Positions 11,355-22,724 of a stretch of DNA of 64,000 nucleotides are shown piece by piece. Within the stretch, counting starts at the first letter, position 1. Each line of letters opens with the position of its first letter. The translations under genes were made by a program, and so were the position numbers. The notes under the pieces were generated by a model, which ran no database searches, was not told the origin of the DNA, and was given only the letters and a program-made list of their open reading frames with translations. The stretch comes from Siphonodentalium dalli (Eukaryota; Mollusca; Scaphopoda; Gadilida; Siphonodentaliidae). Location: positions 194,130,369 to 194,194,368 of the forward strand of contig CP136061.1 of NCBI GenBank assembly GCA_032622095.1, given 5' to 3'.

Positions 11355-12535
11355 TTTTAAAGCTTGAGCTATTGCCACGAGTTGATATCCATTGTTTATG
11401 TATGTGCATCCATCAACAATTTCCATTAGCATGGGCTACAGGTCATACATTTGGTCAGATCATTATGAAATTTGTCATGGCTGTTGACATTGACATGTAG
11501 ATGCGAAGGAGTCATTTTTGGGTCATTCAGAAATAAAAACATTCGGCCATCTTGGATTTCAAAATTCAATCCATCAGCACAGGCAACAGGGCATATTTTT
11601 CATCTGATGATCATGAAAATTGTCATGGATTTAATATTGAGATGTAAATGGGACAAGTCATTTTGGGGTCATTCAGCAATAAACATGGCCACTGGCATTT
11701 TGGATTTTACTCTTTGCATGACTAAATACTTGGGCACAACCTACAGACCACATCCCTCATCCGATCATCACAAAACTTCATATGGATCATCAGATGACCT
11801 CTAGATGGGAGCCATCACACTTTTCTGAATTTCGTCACCAGTGGCCATCTTGGAATTGACACTTCTGGCTGTTCTCCAGATGGGAGCAATGAATTTTTTC
11901 CGAAATTTGTGAAAAACCATGGCTGCCAGCAGCCATCTTGGATTTAAATTTGAATAGATCGGCACACCCTGCAGCCCTCAATTATTGGAGAATTGTTTTG
12001 AAAATATACAGGCATGTTTAGGGTCACCTCTTGATGGGAGCTATCGAAATTGAACAATCTTTTTACGAAAAACATGCTTGCCGGCAGCCATCTTGGATTT
12101 TACAAATAACTTTGCAAGACTAAATCATTTGGCACACCCTACAGACTACATCCCTGATTGTCGCCAAACTTCATATGGATATTTTGGTGACCATAATTTT
12201 TTTTCAAATTTCATTAGGAAAACAGTGGCCAGCCATTTTGGAATTTACTCTTTGTGTGACTAAATTGTTGGTACACCCTACAGAAGACATCTCTTGTCCT
12301 CACTGAACTTCACATGGATCTTCGGGATGACCACAAGATGGGAGTAATCTAATTTTTCTGAAGTTCGCAAAAACAAATATGGCCACCGGCAGCCATTTTG
12401 GATTTTACTCTTTGCATGACAGAATCCTTTAGCACTACTACAGACTACATCTCTCATCTGACCGTCACCAAACTTCATATTGATCTTCAGGGTGACCACT
12501 AGATCCCCTCTCCAAGTTGAGCTACAGTGTCATTG
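11355..12535 (+). repeat. CCATCTTGGATTT family, block B
   Basis: Begins with the family head (TTGAGCTATTGCCACGAGTT) and runs through diverged units with GCCATCTTGGATTT, ACTCTTTGCATGACTAAAT and GACCACTAGAT, ending CCCCTCTCCAAGTTGAGCTACAGTG. The ending recurs at 25890-25920, so head and tail of the family are both visible. Confidence 0.8.
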
Positions 12536-12539
12536 ACAC

Positions 12540-12800
12540 TTTCATTTTTTAGTTTCTTTAGAAAGTTTCTTTATCTTTTTTAGTTTCTCTATATCCCCAA
12601 ATTGGCAGAGGACACAATGAATAATTGAATAATCAAGGTGCCCAATGGGGGCACATCGCCACCTGGGAACTTAAATCTGTGTCTAGGTCTCCCATAGTAG
12701 ATGAAGCAAAGTGGAATGAGGCCCCCAGGGGATGAATTTGGTAGCGTCACCTAATTCTGCAAATGTCTGGCACATATTTTCAGGCCTGTGCATGACTGAT
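12540..12800. repeat. Double-hairpin MITE copy, diverged
   Basis: TCTATATCCCCAAATTGGCAG, GGTCTCCCATAGTAGATGA and GGAATGAGGCCCCCAGGGGATGAATTTGG appear in family order. The second arm of the main hairpin is mostly lost. Confidence 0.6.
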
Positions 12801-13019
12801 ATTAGTTTCACAAGATCTTTATCCGGAGATTTGATGCACCTGTTTTCCCAGCAATAAGCTGGTTCAGATCAAGAAATTATAACTTTAAATTCCAGTCACT
12901 GTGCTGCCCACAGTCATCTGATGAATCCATCACAGACATTTCCGAGGAAGATGAATTTGATCAATTTTTATCGATATGGCATAATGTCCGGCGGTCACAT
13001 GCATCATTTGGCCATTGGT

Positions 13020-13265
13020 AGCAAGCCTGAGTTTAGTGTGCCTATCAATTGAAGAATGAGGTCCCCTAGCGGGCTAGCATCACTAAATTCACCCTCTGGG
13101 GACCTCATTCTGTATGGCCTCATCTGCTATGGGAGACATAGATTCAGATTGAAGTTCCCAATGGGTGAATATTGTGATGTACACCCATTGGGAACCTCAA
13201 TTATGCAATGTGTCATCTGCAAATTTGGGGATATAGAGAAACTAAACTACTCTGAATTACAACAA
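13020..13265. repeat. Double-hairpin MITE copy
   Basis: GAATGAGGTCCCCTAGCGGG...CCTCTGGGGACCTCATTCTG (13052-13112), then GCCTCATCTGCTATGGGAGA, and a second hairpin CCCAATGGGTGAATATTG...CACCCATTGGGAACCTC. Ends TTTGGGGATATAGAGAAACT. Confidence 0.75.
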
Positions 13266-14120
13266 AGGGAGATAACTTCCACACATGTGATGCAAATTTC
13301 ACCACAGCCACTTAGTTAGTTTGCTATTCTAATGACATAACGATTTGTGTGACATAGAACGATTATTCCTAAATGCTACAATAACGAAGATACCATACCC
13401 CGAGTTAAAAAAAAACAACTTCATTTAATAGTGGACAAATAATTGTAGCTGTACAAGGACACAATCTTTTATAAAAGATATTTCATAAATAGTGGCATAG
13501 CTTTTAAAGTTATCGCATCTCTTCCTACCAAATTATATACAGATTCCGGGCTTTAACCCTTCCATGACTGGAATTCCCTGAAATTTTGCGAAAACCTTGT
13601 GCCAATGCATTCTCATATATATGCGAGTCTCCCTCTTGCATATATAAGAGAATGCACTGGCACAGGATCTTTAATTCTGTACCAGCGCAGCTCCCATCAT
13701 TAAAGAGTTAAAATAATAGATATGATTATTTAGGGCATTACTGTACATTTGGGCCTTGTGAAGCCTTGAGATTAAATTTGATGTGATTTGAATTGATCAT
13801 ATATGATTCAAGTATTTTCGTATAACCCTTTTTTGCATTCTTGTGCATGAAAATGAACACCAGGTTGAAGATGTCTTGTTCTAAGTTTCACATTTAACTA
13901 GGTTTCTTGGAATAATAACCGAAATTTAAGTGTAACTCGCTGCTTTTGTCTTGTACATGTATATTGATTTGTAGGCCTATACTCGTAGATACCGACGACA
14001 TGACAGTATAATTAGGTTAAGAAGGATAGTGTCATACTCGACTGATCACGCAAAATTGTTGAAATTATAGAAAACAATTTATGAATTCAATCCCCTGATT
14101 CGCAGAGCCCTACTTTACTA
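13266..14120. other. No gene; one hairpin repeat
   Basis: The only recognisable item is a TATATATGCGAG hairpin copy at about 13553-13710 (GCATTCTCATATATATGCGA paired with TTGCATATATAAGAGAATGC, ending near CAGCGCAGCTCCCATCAT). The rest shows no gene or repeat that I can place. Confidence 0.5.
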
Positions 14121-14720
14121 GCTTAACCCTTTTTACACTAAATGGATTCTCCCATTCAGTTATAAAATTATACATCGAAATGGTCTATTATTCATTAGGA
14201 TGGGTGTTCAGGTAATAAAAGCAGATGACAGACAGAAACCAGATGAAACAAGAGCAGAATTATGCATATGGGAAATGTTCAGATAATAGGTTTAACAAAC
14301 GACCTATCAAATTATTTCCTATGTCAACTACTCATCAATTTGAGGAGTATTTAGTATAAAAAGGATTTTTATTAGCGGCTCTCAAATCAGTCTCAGTAAA
14401 CTTCATAAAAAATTGCTTAAAATTACTTGTCACAGAGATTCTATTTCCAGACCCCCAGATTCCGAATAATCACCACCAATCAGAACTTACTCTCAAGACG
14501 AAAGCCTCAAAAGGAAATAATTAACCCGTTATAAACTAAATGGATTCTCCCACTCAGTTATAAAGGTATACATGGAAATAGTTTATTATTCTTTTGGAGG
14601 GATGTCTTGGATATATGAGCAAATGACAGCCAAAAGAAATGATAATACAAATACAGAATAATTCATATACATTGGTGGGAAATGTTTAGATAAAGCCTTT
14701 CCAAGAAATGACAAGTCAAA
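14121..14720. repeat. Duplicated ACTAAATGGATTCTCCCA module
   Basis: ACTAAATGGATTCTCCCA(T/C)TCAGTTATAAA occurs near 14137 and 14536 with similar following sequence (TATACAT(C/G)GAAATNGT, GGGATGTCTTGGATA-like, AATGACAG). The two modules are about 400 bp apart. Related ends occur at 9580-9640 and 50600-50660 in opposite sense. Confidence 0.65.
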
Positions 14721-14728
14721 TAGACTAC

Positions 14729-14879
14729 CAAGCCTTGAAATAGTGTGCCTGTCATTTGCAGAATGAGGTCCCCGGAGGGTAATTTGGTGATGCTAGCCCG
14801 CTATGTGGGGTAGCATCACTAAATTCACCCTCTGGGAAACCTCATTCTGCAAATGACAGACACACTATTTCAAGGCTTG
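14729..14879. repeat. Near-perfect 150-bp palindrome of the hairpin MITE
   Basis: Runs from CAAGCCTTGAAATAGTGTG to CACACTATTTCAAGGCTTG with GCAGAATGAGGTCCCC arms and GATGCTAGCCCGCTATG at the centre. It is the single-hairpin form of the family, with intact outer ends. Confidence 0.85.
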
Positions 14880-15005
14880 TAGACTACAATAGACTCAGAC
14901 ACTGTTAAAACATGCTAAGCTATGCATTGGTTAGCATCCATATTTAGGTCATATTGGTATTTTGTTCCAACTTGAGCAGACTTGAGCAGAGCTTTATCTG
15001 ATTAA

Positions 15006-15257
15006 CAAGCCTTGAAATAGTGTCTGTCATTTGCAGAATGAGGTCCCCAGATGGTGAATTTAGTGATGCTACCCCACATAGTGGGCTAGCATCACCAAAT
15101 TCACCCTCTGGGAACCTCATTCTGCTGAGGTGTAAGCAGAATGAGGTTCCCAGAGGGTGAATTTGGTGATGCTAGTCCACTATGCGGGGTAACATCACTA
15201 AATTCACCCTCTGGGGACCTCATTCTGCAAATGACAGACACACTATTTCAAGGCTTG
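15006..15257. repeat. Two-hairpin MITE with intact ends
   Basis: CAAGCCTTGAAATAGTGTCT opens and CACACTATTTCAAGGCTTG closes. Two complete GCAGAATGAGGT hairpins sit back to back, joined by TGAGGTGTAA. It lies only 126 bp from the 14729-14879 copy and shares its outer ends, so the two may be parts of one amplified locus. Confidence 0.85.
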
Positions 15258-15259
15258 CT

Positions 15260-16060
15260 GATTAACCTGTTATTTTATCATCCCGCTCGCTGTGTGACAA
15301 TCAAAACAAAATGCTGATACAACCTAAATACAATTTCTAACCGAGGCATGAGATGACTCATGTTTGGGAACATATAATCATAAAATTTAGAAAAGACAAA
15401 TCAAATAATAGGTGTTTTTATTATTTAATTGACAGAATTACCTTTCTTAAAATATTTTCCAAGGAAAATAGCATATAATACTGCCTTGGAGAACAAGAAT
15501 ACTACAGGTAAATTTGGATACAGCTCTGTTTCCTCCCCTCTACTCATCATAATATTGATAGGAAATCAGCTAATTCAAATCTACTATTGCACAAAACATT
15601 AATCATGTATAATAATCTAGAAATATCATTACATTCATCCAAGTGACAGACCCCGGATTCTACATGCATATCCAAACTTCCAAAGTGAGTCAAACCTCAG
15701 ACTGCTGAAAAGTTTATTCAGAGTTGATTTTTCACTTTGATCTGAGCTGAATGGGAAATTCCATTCCGACTTCAAAGAGTTTGTGATATTTTAGCATGTT
15801 CACGCAGTAGATGTGATAACCTGCGTGATTGCGAGTGTGGTTACAAAGGAGATGTGAGGGCGGTTAAATTATGAAAATAAATGTCTTCATTTATAGAATA
15901 GTTTAATTGTTTTGTATTTAGTGCAACATTTCAAATTACAGCTAATCAGCTAATCGGGCATCCCTTGCGATATGCTTCTGATTTGTTGTGCAGCATGAAT
16001 GCGCTCTGGGTTGCGTTAAATCAAATGAGAAGTTTTTTTTTTTTATTCTATATATATATA
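15260..16060. other. No gene or element recognised
   Basis: Moderately AT-rich sequence with no coding exon, splice pattern or internal repeat that I can support. It ends in a TATATATATATATA microsatellite (about 16050-16064). Confidence 0.4.
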
Positions 16061-16062
16061 TA

Positions 16063-16863
16063 TACTAGAAGGTGACCCGACTTCGTCCGGGCTTTGACCT
16101 TGAATTGACCATTTTGAAGGTCAAGGTCAGGTGGGGTCAAACACCAACACCCCAAAAATGGTGGAAATCGGCCCAGCGGATACCGGGAAATCGGCCCAGC
16201 GGATACCGAGATACCCTATGCATAAAATTTCGTCCGTAAAAATCCGCCAGTTTAACCCGATTTGATTTCCACTCAAGTATATAAACGCGCCTCATATACA
16301 CACGCTCATTAATTATCAAGTTTCAACGTAAAGATAAATTACCATCGGTGCCCAAGATATCGCCAAGACGTCTGAAACAGTCAAATGCATCGGCCGGTTA
16401 AGCGTTAACGTGATCTAACGTTATGACCTCCAACGACGTCATAGAAGTTACGCATTGTTTTTATCCTGATGGAAGATAGTACCACTTCTTCTTGATAATT
16501 GAGGCAGATAACTAAAATGGATACATACGCATTATATATCGTTGGAAAGAGGAAACAAGAAAGATTCTCACAGTGTCATTATTATGACTGGCATTTTATT
16601 ATTCGCGCTGTTTCGAATCGATTTGTAAGCACCGAACTCAAATGAAAGTCCCGTAACATAGCGTAAAAACAGATTTGACCTCGGCACGTGAAAAGTTGAC
16701 CTCGGATCTGAAAATCAATAGGCCTATGTCACCCCCCGGCCGAAAATACCACCACATACCAAGTTTCATCGAAATCGGGTCGGCCGTTTTCGAGTTCATC
16801 GATTACACACATACACACACACAAACACACACACAAACAGATCTTCCAAAATATATAATAGAT
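16063..16863 (+). repeat. Interspersed element related to 1253-2692
   Basis: Starts ACTAGAAGGTGACCCGACTT and carries TTGACCTTGAATTGACCATT and AAGGTCAAGGTCAGG. It ends with ACCAAGTTTCATCGAAATCGG, an ACACACACAAACAC run and TCCAAAATATATAATAGAT. It has no 122-bp array, so the array is an optional part of the family. Confidence 0.75.
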
Positions 16864-17055
16864 TTAAGAACGGGGGCATTTGCAAAAGACGACACCAAAA
16901 TGAGTTTGGTCAATGCATTTCTGAAGTAGAACATCTCTTCTTTCTACATTCACAATGACACACTTGATAAGACTTCCTATTTTTTTAAATGACCCAAAAA
17001 GATAAAAACAAAGAAATGTGATAAAGTGTAAAAGACATCCATATCCACCTGTGTT

Positions 17056-17061
17056 TTTATT
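17056..17061 (-). promoter_or_regulatory. Candidate poly(A) signal for CYB561D2
   Basis: AATAAA on the minus strand, about 180 bases past the stop codon at 17242. It is the first canonical hexamer that I noticed downstream. The motif is common in AT-rich DNA, so this is only a candidate. Confidence 0.3.
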
Positions 17062-17241
17062 ATGCTCCACAAGAGATATTTCTCTTTGATTGTACCCTGG
17101 GCAGTGAAAAGCTGGAAAATAAATAGAATAGTTGAGTATAATGTATGGCAACTAGCATTCATCCTTAACTAATATTATTAAATTCCGTGATTTCAACACA
17201 ATCCATTTTAACAACACTAACAAAATATGACTGCAATGATT

Positions 17242-17757
17242 TCATTTCTTTGCCTGTTGTTGCAATTTTGGAAGGTAATTTGATACAACTTGGCTACCAG
17301 TAACAAAAGTTATACATGAAACACATGATAAGCAGGCATACCAAGATGTTCCAGTTACTATTTTTGTAAACCAATTAGAACAAAGTCCCAGGACTAGGGT
17401 AGCTGAAATAAGAAAAAATGCTGCAATGCCTGATGTAGCGTGCATCACACGCATGTCCTTTAGTTTGAGATTAAACATAGGCAGTTGATTAGTGAACATG
17501 GAAAGTGTTCCTCCGATTGCCTGCATGCAGACATAGCTCATTGTAATAAGCCCCATAAACCCATGCCATGTGGTGAAATGTTCACGATTGTTTAAGTGCT
17601 TGTTGTAGTAGACGGCCCCAAAACCGAGCAGTGAGCAGGTGACGCCTGCCATCTGTAGTATCCAGTGAATACGCTGTTTGGCTGCATGACTGGATTTGTC
17701 GAAAATGGAACTCTGAGGTGAGAATACCAACACACCTTCAAACATGAAGAATGCAAA
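17242..17757 (-). CDS. CYB561D2: CYB561D2-type cytochrome b561, exon 3 (C-terminal three quarters)
   Basis: Last coding exon of a transmembrane cytochrome b561 of the CYB561D1/D2 group, a membrane reductase thought to pass electrons from ascorbate across an organelle membrane to monodehydroascorbate or ferric chelates. The exon opens after acceptor ACATTTTCAG with Phe-Ala-Phe-Phe-Met and encodes 171 residues to a TGA stop. Visible family landmarks are VLVFSPQSS, HWILQ, WHGFMG and MHATSG; these hold three of the four histidines expected to ligate the two b hemes. Several hydrophobic segments match the six-helix fold. An ATG at 17745 would give a shorter frame, but the four preceding codons also match the family, so the exon is taken to start at the splice site. 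The lysine-rich end (LPKLQQQAKK) would be cytosolic. Confidence 0.93.
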   Translation of the reverse strand, partial: FAFFMFEGVLVFSPQSSIFDKSSHAAKQRIHWILQMAGVTCSLLGFGAVYYNKHLNNREHFTTWHGFMGLITMSYVCMQAIGGTLSMFTNQLPMFNLKLKDMRVMHATSGIAAFFLISATLVLGLCSNWFTKIVTGTSWYACLSCVSCITFVTGSQVVSNYLPKLQQQAKK

Positions 17758-17919
17758 CTGAAAATGTACGAAACATAGATGATTAGTAATTAAAACATAT
17801 CCCGGAGTGTTTTGTAATGTCTTGGGTTAGTTATTAATGCTTGAGAGCAGATGGTGGAAGGACACCACGGGGTATCCTTCCACAATCCGCTTAAGTGTGG
17901 TAATCTCCCAAGCCTGTGT

Positions 17920-18060
17920 TTAGTGTGCCTGTCATTTGCAGAATGATGTCCCCGGAGTGTGAATTTAGTGATGCTATCCCACATAGCAGGCTATCATCAG
18001 CAGATTCACCCTCTGGGGACCTCATTCAGCATGGCCTCATCTGCTATGGGAGACATAGAC
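17920..18060. repeat. Double-hairpin MITE copy, partial
   Basis: GTGTGCCTGTCATTTGCAGA, then GATGTCCCCGGAGTGTGAA, and the mirrored arm ATTCACCCTCTGGGGACCTC, ending GCTATGGGAGACATAGACT. It lies in intron 2 of the CYB561D2 gene, 160 bp upstream of exon 3. Confidence 0.7.
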
Positions 18061-18197
18061 TAAATTTATCATGGATGTTAATATTGACATGTAGATGGGA
18101 ACGAGTCATTTTGGGGTCATTTGGCCAAAAAACCAGCAGCCATCATTGGATTGTATTCTTTGTATGACTTAATACCTTTGGTCAAATCATTATGAAA
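18061..18197 (+). repeat. CCATCTTGG family, block C, left part
   Basis: Family sequence (ACATGTAGATGGGAACGAGT, GGGGTCATTTGGCC) stops after TCAAATCATTATGAAA and resumes at 24914 with TTAGTCATGGCTGTTGACATG. In intact copies these two pieces are adjacent (ATTATGAAATTTGTCATGGC), so a 6.7-kb insertion split this block. Confidence 0.8.
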
Positions 18198-18289
18198 CAA
18201 GAGATGGACTGTCGTCCGGTACATACCCCCTAGTGGTATACCGCCTAGTGTGGGCATATCTATAACTTATGACTGCTATACTCAGACAG

Positions 18290-19345
18290 ATGGACCCAAA
18301 AATCAGCATTTTCATATAAACGAAGATGAATAACTATAGCACAAAAATACAAAACAAAACAGTTGAATGTGCCATTAAATGTCCTCATAGTGGTGAACAT
18401 CCATACAAAATTTCATTGAGATCTGAGCATTACTGTTCAAGTTATGACCTGGACAGACATCGGATGGACCAAACAGCCAACATGTCCAGATAAACAAACT
18501 TGAATAACTCTAGAATGGAAAAGCCAAACAGAACAATGGAACCCTCTATTGAATGTCCTCACAGTGGTGAACATCCATACCAAATTTCATTGAGATCCCA
18601 GCACAACTGTTGAAGTTACGACATGAACAGACACCAGACGGACCAAAAAGCCAACATTTCCAGATAAACAAAGATGTATAACTCTAGAATGGAAAATCCG
18701 AACAAAACGATGGAACCCTCTTTTTAATGTCCTCATAGTAGTGTACATCCATACCAAATTTCATTGAGATCCCAGCACAACTGTTAAAGTTACGACATGA
18801 ACAGACACCAGACAGACCAAAAAGCCAACATTTCCATATAAACAAAGATGAATAACTCTAGAATGGAAAATCCGAACAAAACGATGGAACCCTCTATTGA
18901 ATACCCTCATAGTAGTGAACATCCATACCAAATTTCATTGAGATCCGAGCACTACTGTTCATGTTATGACATGAACAGACACCAGACAGACCAAAAATCC
19001 AACATTTCCAGATAAACAAAGATGAATAACTCTAGAATTGAAAAATCCGAACAAAACGATGGAACCCTCTATTTAATGTCCTCATAGTTGTGAACATCCA
19101 TACCAAATTTCATTGAGATTCCAGCACAACTGTTGAAGTTACGACATGAACAGACACCAGATGGACCAAAAATTCAACATTTCCAGATAAACAAAGATGA
19201 ATAACTCTAGAATGGAAAATCCGAACAAAACGATGGAACCCTCTATTTAATGTCCTCATAATAGTGAACATCCATACCTAATTTCATATCATTGAGATCC
19301 GAGCACTATTGTTCAAGTTATGACATGAACAGACATCGGACGGTA
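18290..19345 (-). repeat. 174-bp tandem array, six units
   Basis: The landmark GAACATCCATAC (one copy GTACATCC) falls at 18395, 18569, 18743, 18917, 19092 and 19266: steps of 174, 174, 174, 175 and 174. Units share GATGAATAACTCTAGAATGG, CAAAACGATGGAACCCTCTA and TTTCATTGAGATC. As 174 is a multiple of three, the array yields long repetitive open frames, which are not genes. Confidence 0.92.
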
Positions 19346-19379
19346 CTACCAACATCTACCCTTTATGAGCTAAATAAAT

Positions 19380-20445
19380 TATGAGCTATTTTTATCCAAT
19401 TTTTACGAGTTTGCAATAGTGGTTCCAACATTTGATGTTTAGGAGCTTTTTTGTGTCCAATATCAAGGAGCTTTCGGCGTCCAATATCAAGGAGCTTTCG
19501 GTGTCCAATATCAAGGAGGTTGTGTGAAATCCAAATATGAGATTATTTCAGTCCCGTGTTACAAGTTCTTAGAAATATCCCATAATTCATAAACCAAACA
19601 TAGGTGGGGGCTCACTGCCCGAGGTGAAGTGTCTTTATGTGATTCTTGGGTGACTGCTGCACCAATAGTCCACTTATTGATTTGTATTTAATATCATGAT
19701 GTACTGGCAATATTCAAAATCTCACTTTTTAAATAGCTGCCAGAAGAAGACTTGTTGATATTCACTGGTCTCAAACAAACAGATGGATTGATTGATTAGG
19801 GTTTAACAGAGTCTATCCTGAAACTACATGACCTTCTGTACCACGGTTGCCTGGTTAAATGGCTTATATGCCCACGTACAGTGTTAGGCCATGGGACGAA
19901 GTGGAAAATTGTTACTTTTTTTCTTAACACAACGGGGACTAAAAAATTATTATCACATATGATGCACCATGATACAGATAATTGGTATAGGCGATTGATG
20001 TTCACTCAGGTGAAAGACTTCCTGTGAGCGACCACCAATTGTATGCATACTGGTTTTACAATTACCAAACAAGTTTTCCGGGACAATCTGTCCGGGAAAA
20101 AACGGAACATTCAATTCGAAAATCTTGAGACAAGACCATCGGTATACATATACGTTATTCATTTGGCAGACGGGATACATTGGCTCATATTCCCTTCATG
20201 GAGTCCATATCCAATCGAACGCGATCCATGAGGGGAATATGAGCCCAGGGTTCGTACAACTTTGTCCCAGTGAAATTCCAGTATATTTCCAGTATATTCC
20301 AGTATAAAATATATATATTTCCATTATAATTATGTGATGTAATGCGCTATAATACTGATCAACATATATACATAAATAAAATTGGAACCTACAACCTACC
20401 ATGTAAACATATGAAATCTATGTCGGTGTGAACAATTGCTGTAGG
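19380..20445. other. Cargo of the 6.7-kb element: GGAGCT words and a palindrome
   Basis: GTCCAATATCAAGGAGCTTT recurs three times at 19457-19520 with a 28-bp step. An inverted repeat GGCTCATATTCCC...GGGGAATATGAGCC spans 20179-20245. A small run of CCAGTATATTCCAGTATA follows at about 20278. No gene is supported. Confidence 0.55.
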
Positions 20446-20489
20446 TATGACTACACCATCTATTATTAGGCAACATGGCGACTGTGGTG

Positions 20490-20860
20490 TTATTTCAGCC
20501 TGTCCGATCATTGCGAGCTACGAAAGTCCAAATATTAAGGGTTCAATCATTTGCCAAATGTTCACAAAATTGTTGCTGTTCTTGTGTGTCTATATATATC
20601 TGCCTGTCCAATTATTGGGAGCTACATATATCACTGTATCAGCGTGTCCGATTATTGGGAGTTACAAAAGTTCAAATACTAAGAGCTCAATCGTAGACTA
20701 ATGTTTACAAAAATATCGCTGTTTTTGTGTATATATAGATCTGCCTGTCCAATTTTTGGGAGCTACATGTATAAATCAGCGTGTCCGATTATTGGGAGCT
20801 ACAAAAGTCCAAATATTAAGGGTTCAATAATTTCTTTGTAACCCCACCAAACTGAATCAA
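20490..20860 (+). repeat. GTCCGATTATTGGGAGCTAC word array
   Basis: The word TGTCC(G/A)A(T/A)TATTGGGAGCTAC followed by AAAAGTCCAAATA or a short alternative occurs near 20500, 20605, 20645, 20745 and 20785. It occurs again near 21580, 23715, 23755, 24475, 24545 and 24580. The word is spread over the whole cargo of the 6.7-kb element. Confidence 0.75.
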
Positions 20861-21560
20861 TGAAAACGATCATTTATTTGAAACCATAATCAAAGTTGTG
20901 GGCCATAAATTAACTGAGAAAATTAATGTTTTTCAGCAATAGGTAATGCTATATGTTTTGTAAACATTCAATCAGAGACTTTAACGGAGAAACTTGAGTG
21001 TGTTCGGATTCGTTTGCATATGCAAATTAGATTGAAAGATCAAAGTACGAGTTCACCATTGGCAGTCGCCATACAATACACACTTTCAGTTTCACTGTCA
21101 TGACTGCGCGTGAATATTTTAATTGTGTGAATGGTGTATTGGGGATTTCATAATATAAATAGCAGTTTGGACCACACGTATGTGCCCACACAAGGTGACA
21201 AGTCGTGGAAGTTTATTTCAAGTTTGCAGCGAATGATGAAACAAAATAATTCGGTTCAGATGATTTATCAAAATTGATTTTCACATCAGCAAATGGGCTG
21301 AAAGTGAATCACAGCTGGTTGATCGGAAATAATAGGGCTGCAACAATTAATTGCGATACATATGTATCGCAATACGATTTCTCATGATACGTGTATCGTA
21401 TCTTGTGAAGTGTATCGCGAATTCGCGATACAAAAATATCACCTATTTTTGTCGTCAAATAGAAAAATTACCCATATTTAGTGTTTTGTTCTAGAAATTT
21501 AAGTAGATAATCTTCACAGAACATGGTTTTTGCTTATAGTCACTATCGTGATACGCTGCA
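20701..21560 (+). repeat. 0.85-kb direct duplicate, left copy
   Basis: Nearly the same sequence as 23670-24460 (ATGTTTACAAAAATATC(G/A)CTG start; AAAATTAATGTTTTTC(A/G)GCAATAGG; CGATTTCTCATGATAC; ends near ATAAATCACTGTATCAGCGTG). The right copy has small deletions, for example near 24065 and 24245. Both copies are inside the 6.7-kb element. Confidence 0.85.
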
Positions 21561-21734
21561 TAAATCACTGTATCAGCGTGTCCGATTATTGGGAGTTACA
21601 AAAGTCCAAATACTAAGAGCTCAATCGTAGACTAATCGTCGCATCAGTGCTATAATGTCGTAACCCACATTTTCAACTTTCTGAGAAAATGAAGGTTGAA
21701 GTTTTTTTCAGACAAAATTTGGTTACGTAGCGTT

Positions 21735-22085
21735 TTTCCGAAGACCCATAGCTCCGAAGGTCCGATTCTCCGAAGGTCAGATTCTCCGAAAGCCCCACAT
21801 TTTCAACTTTCTGAGAAAATGAAGGTTGAAGTTTTTTTCAGACAAAATTTGGTTACGTAGCGTTTTTCCGAAGACCCATAGCTCCGAAGGTCCGATTCTC
21901 CGAAGGTCAGATTCTCCGAAAGCCCATAACTCCGAAGTCCCGATTCTCCGAAATCCCATAACTCCAAAGACCCATAACTCCGAAAGCCCATAACTCTGAA
22001 CGCCCATAACTCCGAACGCCCATAACTCCGAAGGTCTATAACTCCGAAGGGCCGATTCTCCGAAGGTCTGATTCTCCGAAGATAA
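21735..22085 (-). repeat. 16-bp TTCGGAGNNNN array, left arm
   Basis: On the minus strand the 16-bp unit alternates TTCGGAGAATCGGACC and TTCGGAGTTATGGGCC. The opening 127 bp (CCCACATTTTCAACTTTCTG onward) are duplicated in tandem at about 21666 and 21794. The array mirrors the one at 22725-23010. Confidence 0.85.
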
Positions 22086-22116
22086 TGTTTTATCGCTTAT
22101 TAAATAGTGTACAGTC

Positions 22117-22392
22117 CAGTGGCGGAGTCAATTGGGCCCTAGGGAAGACCGCCCCCAAAAAACATGTCAAATGTCATGTAAACGTCCGGAAATCCCTCCT
22201 AGGCATTCAAATATTCACAGTGTTCCTGCCCAGGGGAGCCCCCGGACCAACGATTGGGGGCGACCCCTCCCATGCAAATCAGGCCTTCGTGATATGCTTT
22301 CGGCATATCATATGCATGATATATCCCCAACATATCCCCCACATATGCTAATTAATGTGCACCCCTAAATGGGAACCCTGGCTCCGCCACTG
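22117..22392. mobile_element. Small hAT-like element with CAGTGGCGGAG ends
   Basis: Starts CAGTGGCGGAGTCAATT and ends GGCTCCGCCACTG. Such CAGTGGCGGA termini are common among non-autonomous hAT elements in animals. I cannot see a clean 8-bp target duplication. A diverged relative in inverse sense lies at about 22565-22690. It forms the core between the two mirrored 16-bp arrays. Confidence 0.6.
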
Positions 22393-22724
22393 GTGTGCAC
22401 CGGGTATATTATAACGAAACGCTGCAAATATGTCAGAGTAGCCTAACATACACAGGGGCGAACGGGGGCCAAAGGGGCAGAACTCGCCCTTTTTTCTCGC
22501 CCCTGTACATTTTACTCTGGCATCTCATGGGCCAACGTAACGTTATAGTATCTGGTGTATAGTCAGTGGTGGGGCAGGATTCCCATTTAGGTGGGGGCAG
22601 TAGAAAAGGTTTGAATATTTTGATGCCCCATGAACGATTTCCGGGCGTTTACATGACATTGGACATGTTTTGGTAGGGGCCCATATTGTCTGAAATAGCA
22701 ATAATACCCCGATAAAACAAAATC

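Noticed and set aside
17242-17745. Single-exon 167-residue cytochrome b561 starting at the ATG at 17745
   Set aside because: Family similarity continues upstream of this ATG to a splice acceptor and through two further exons that supply the missing heme histidine and first helix.
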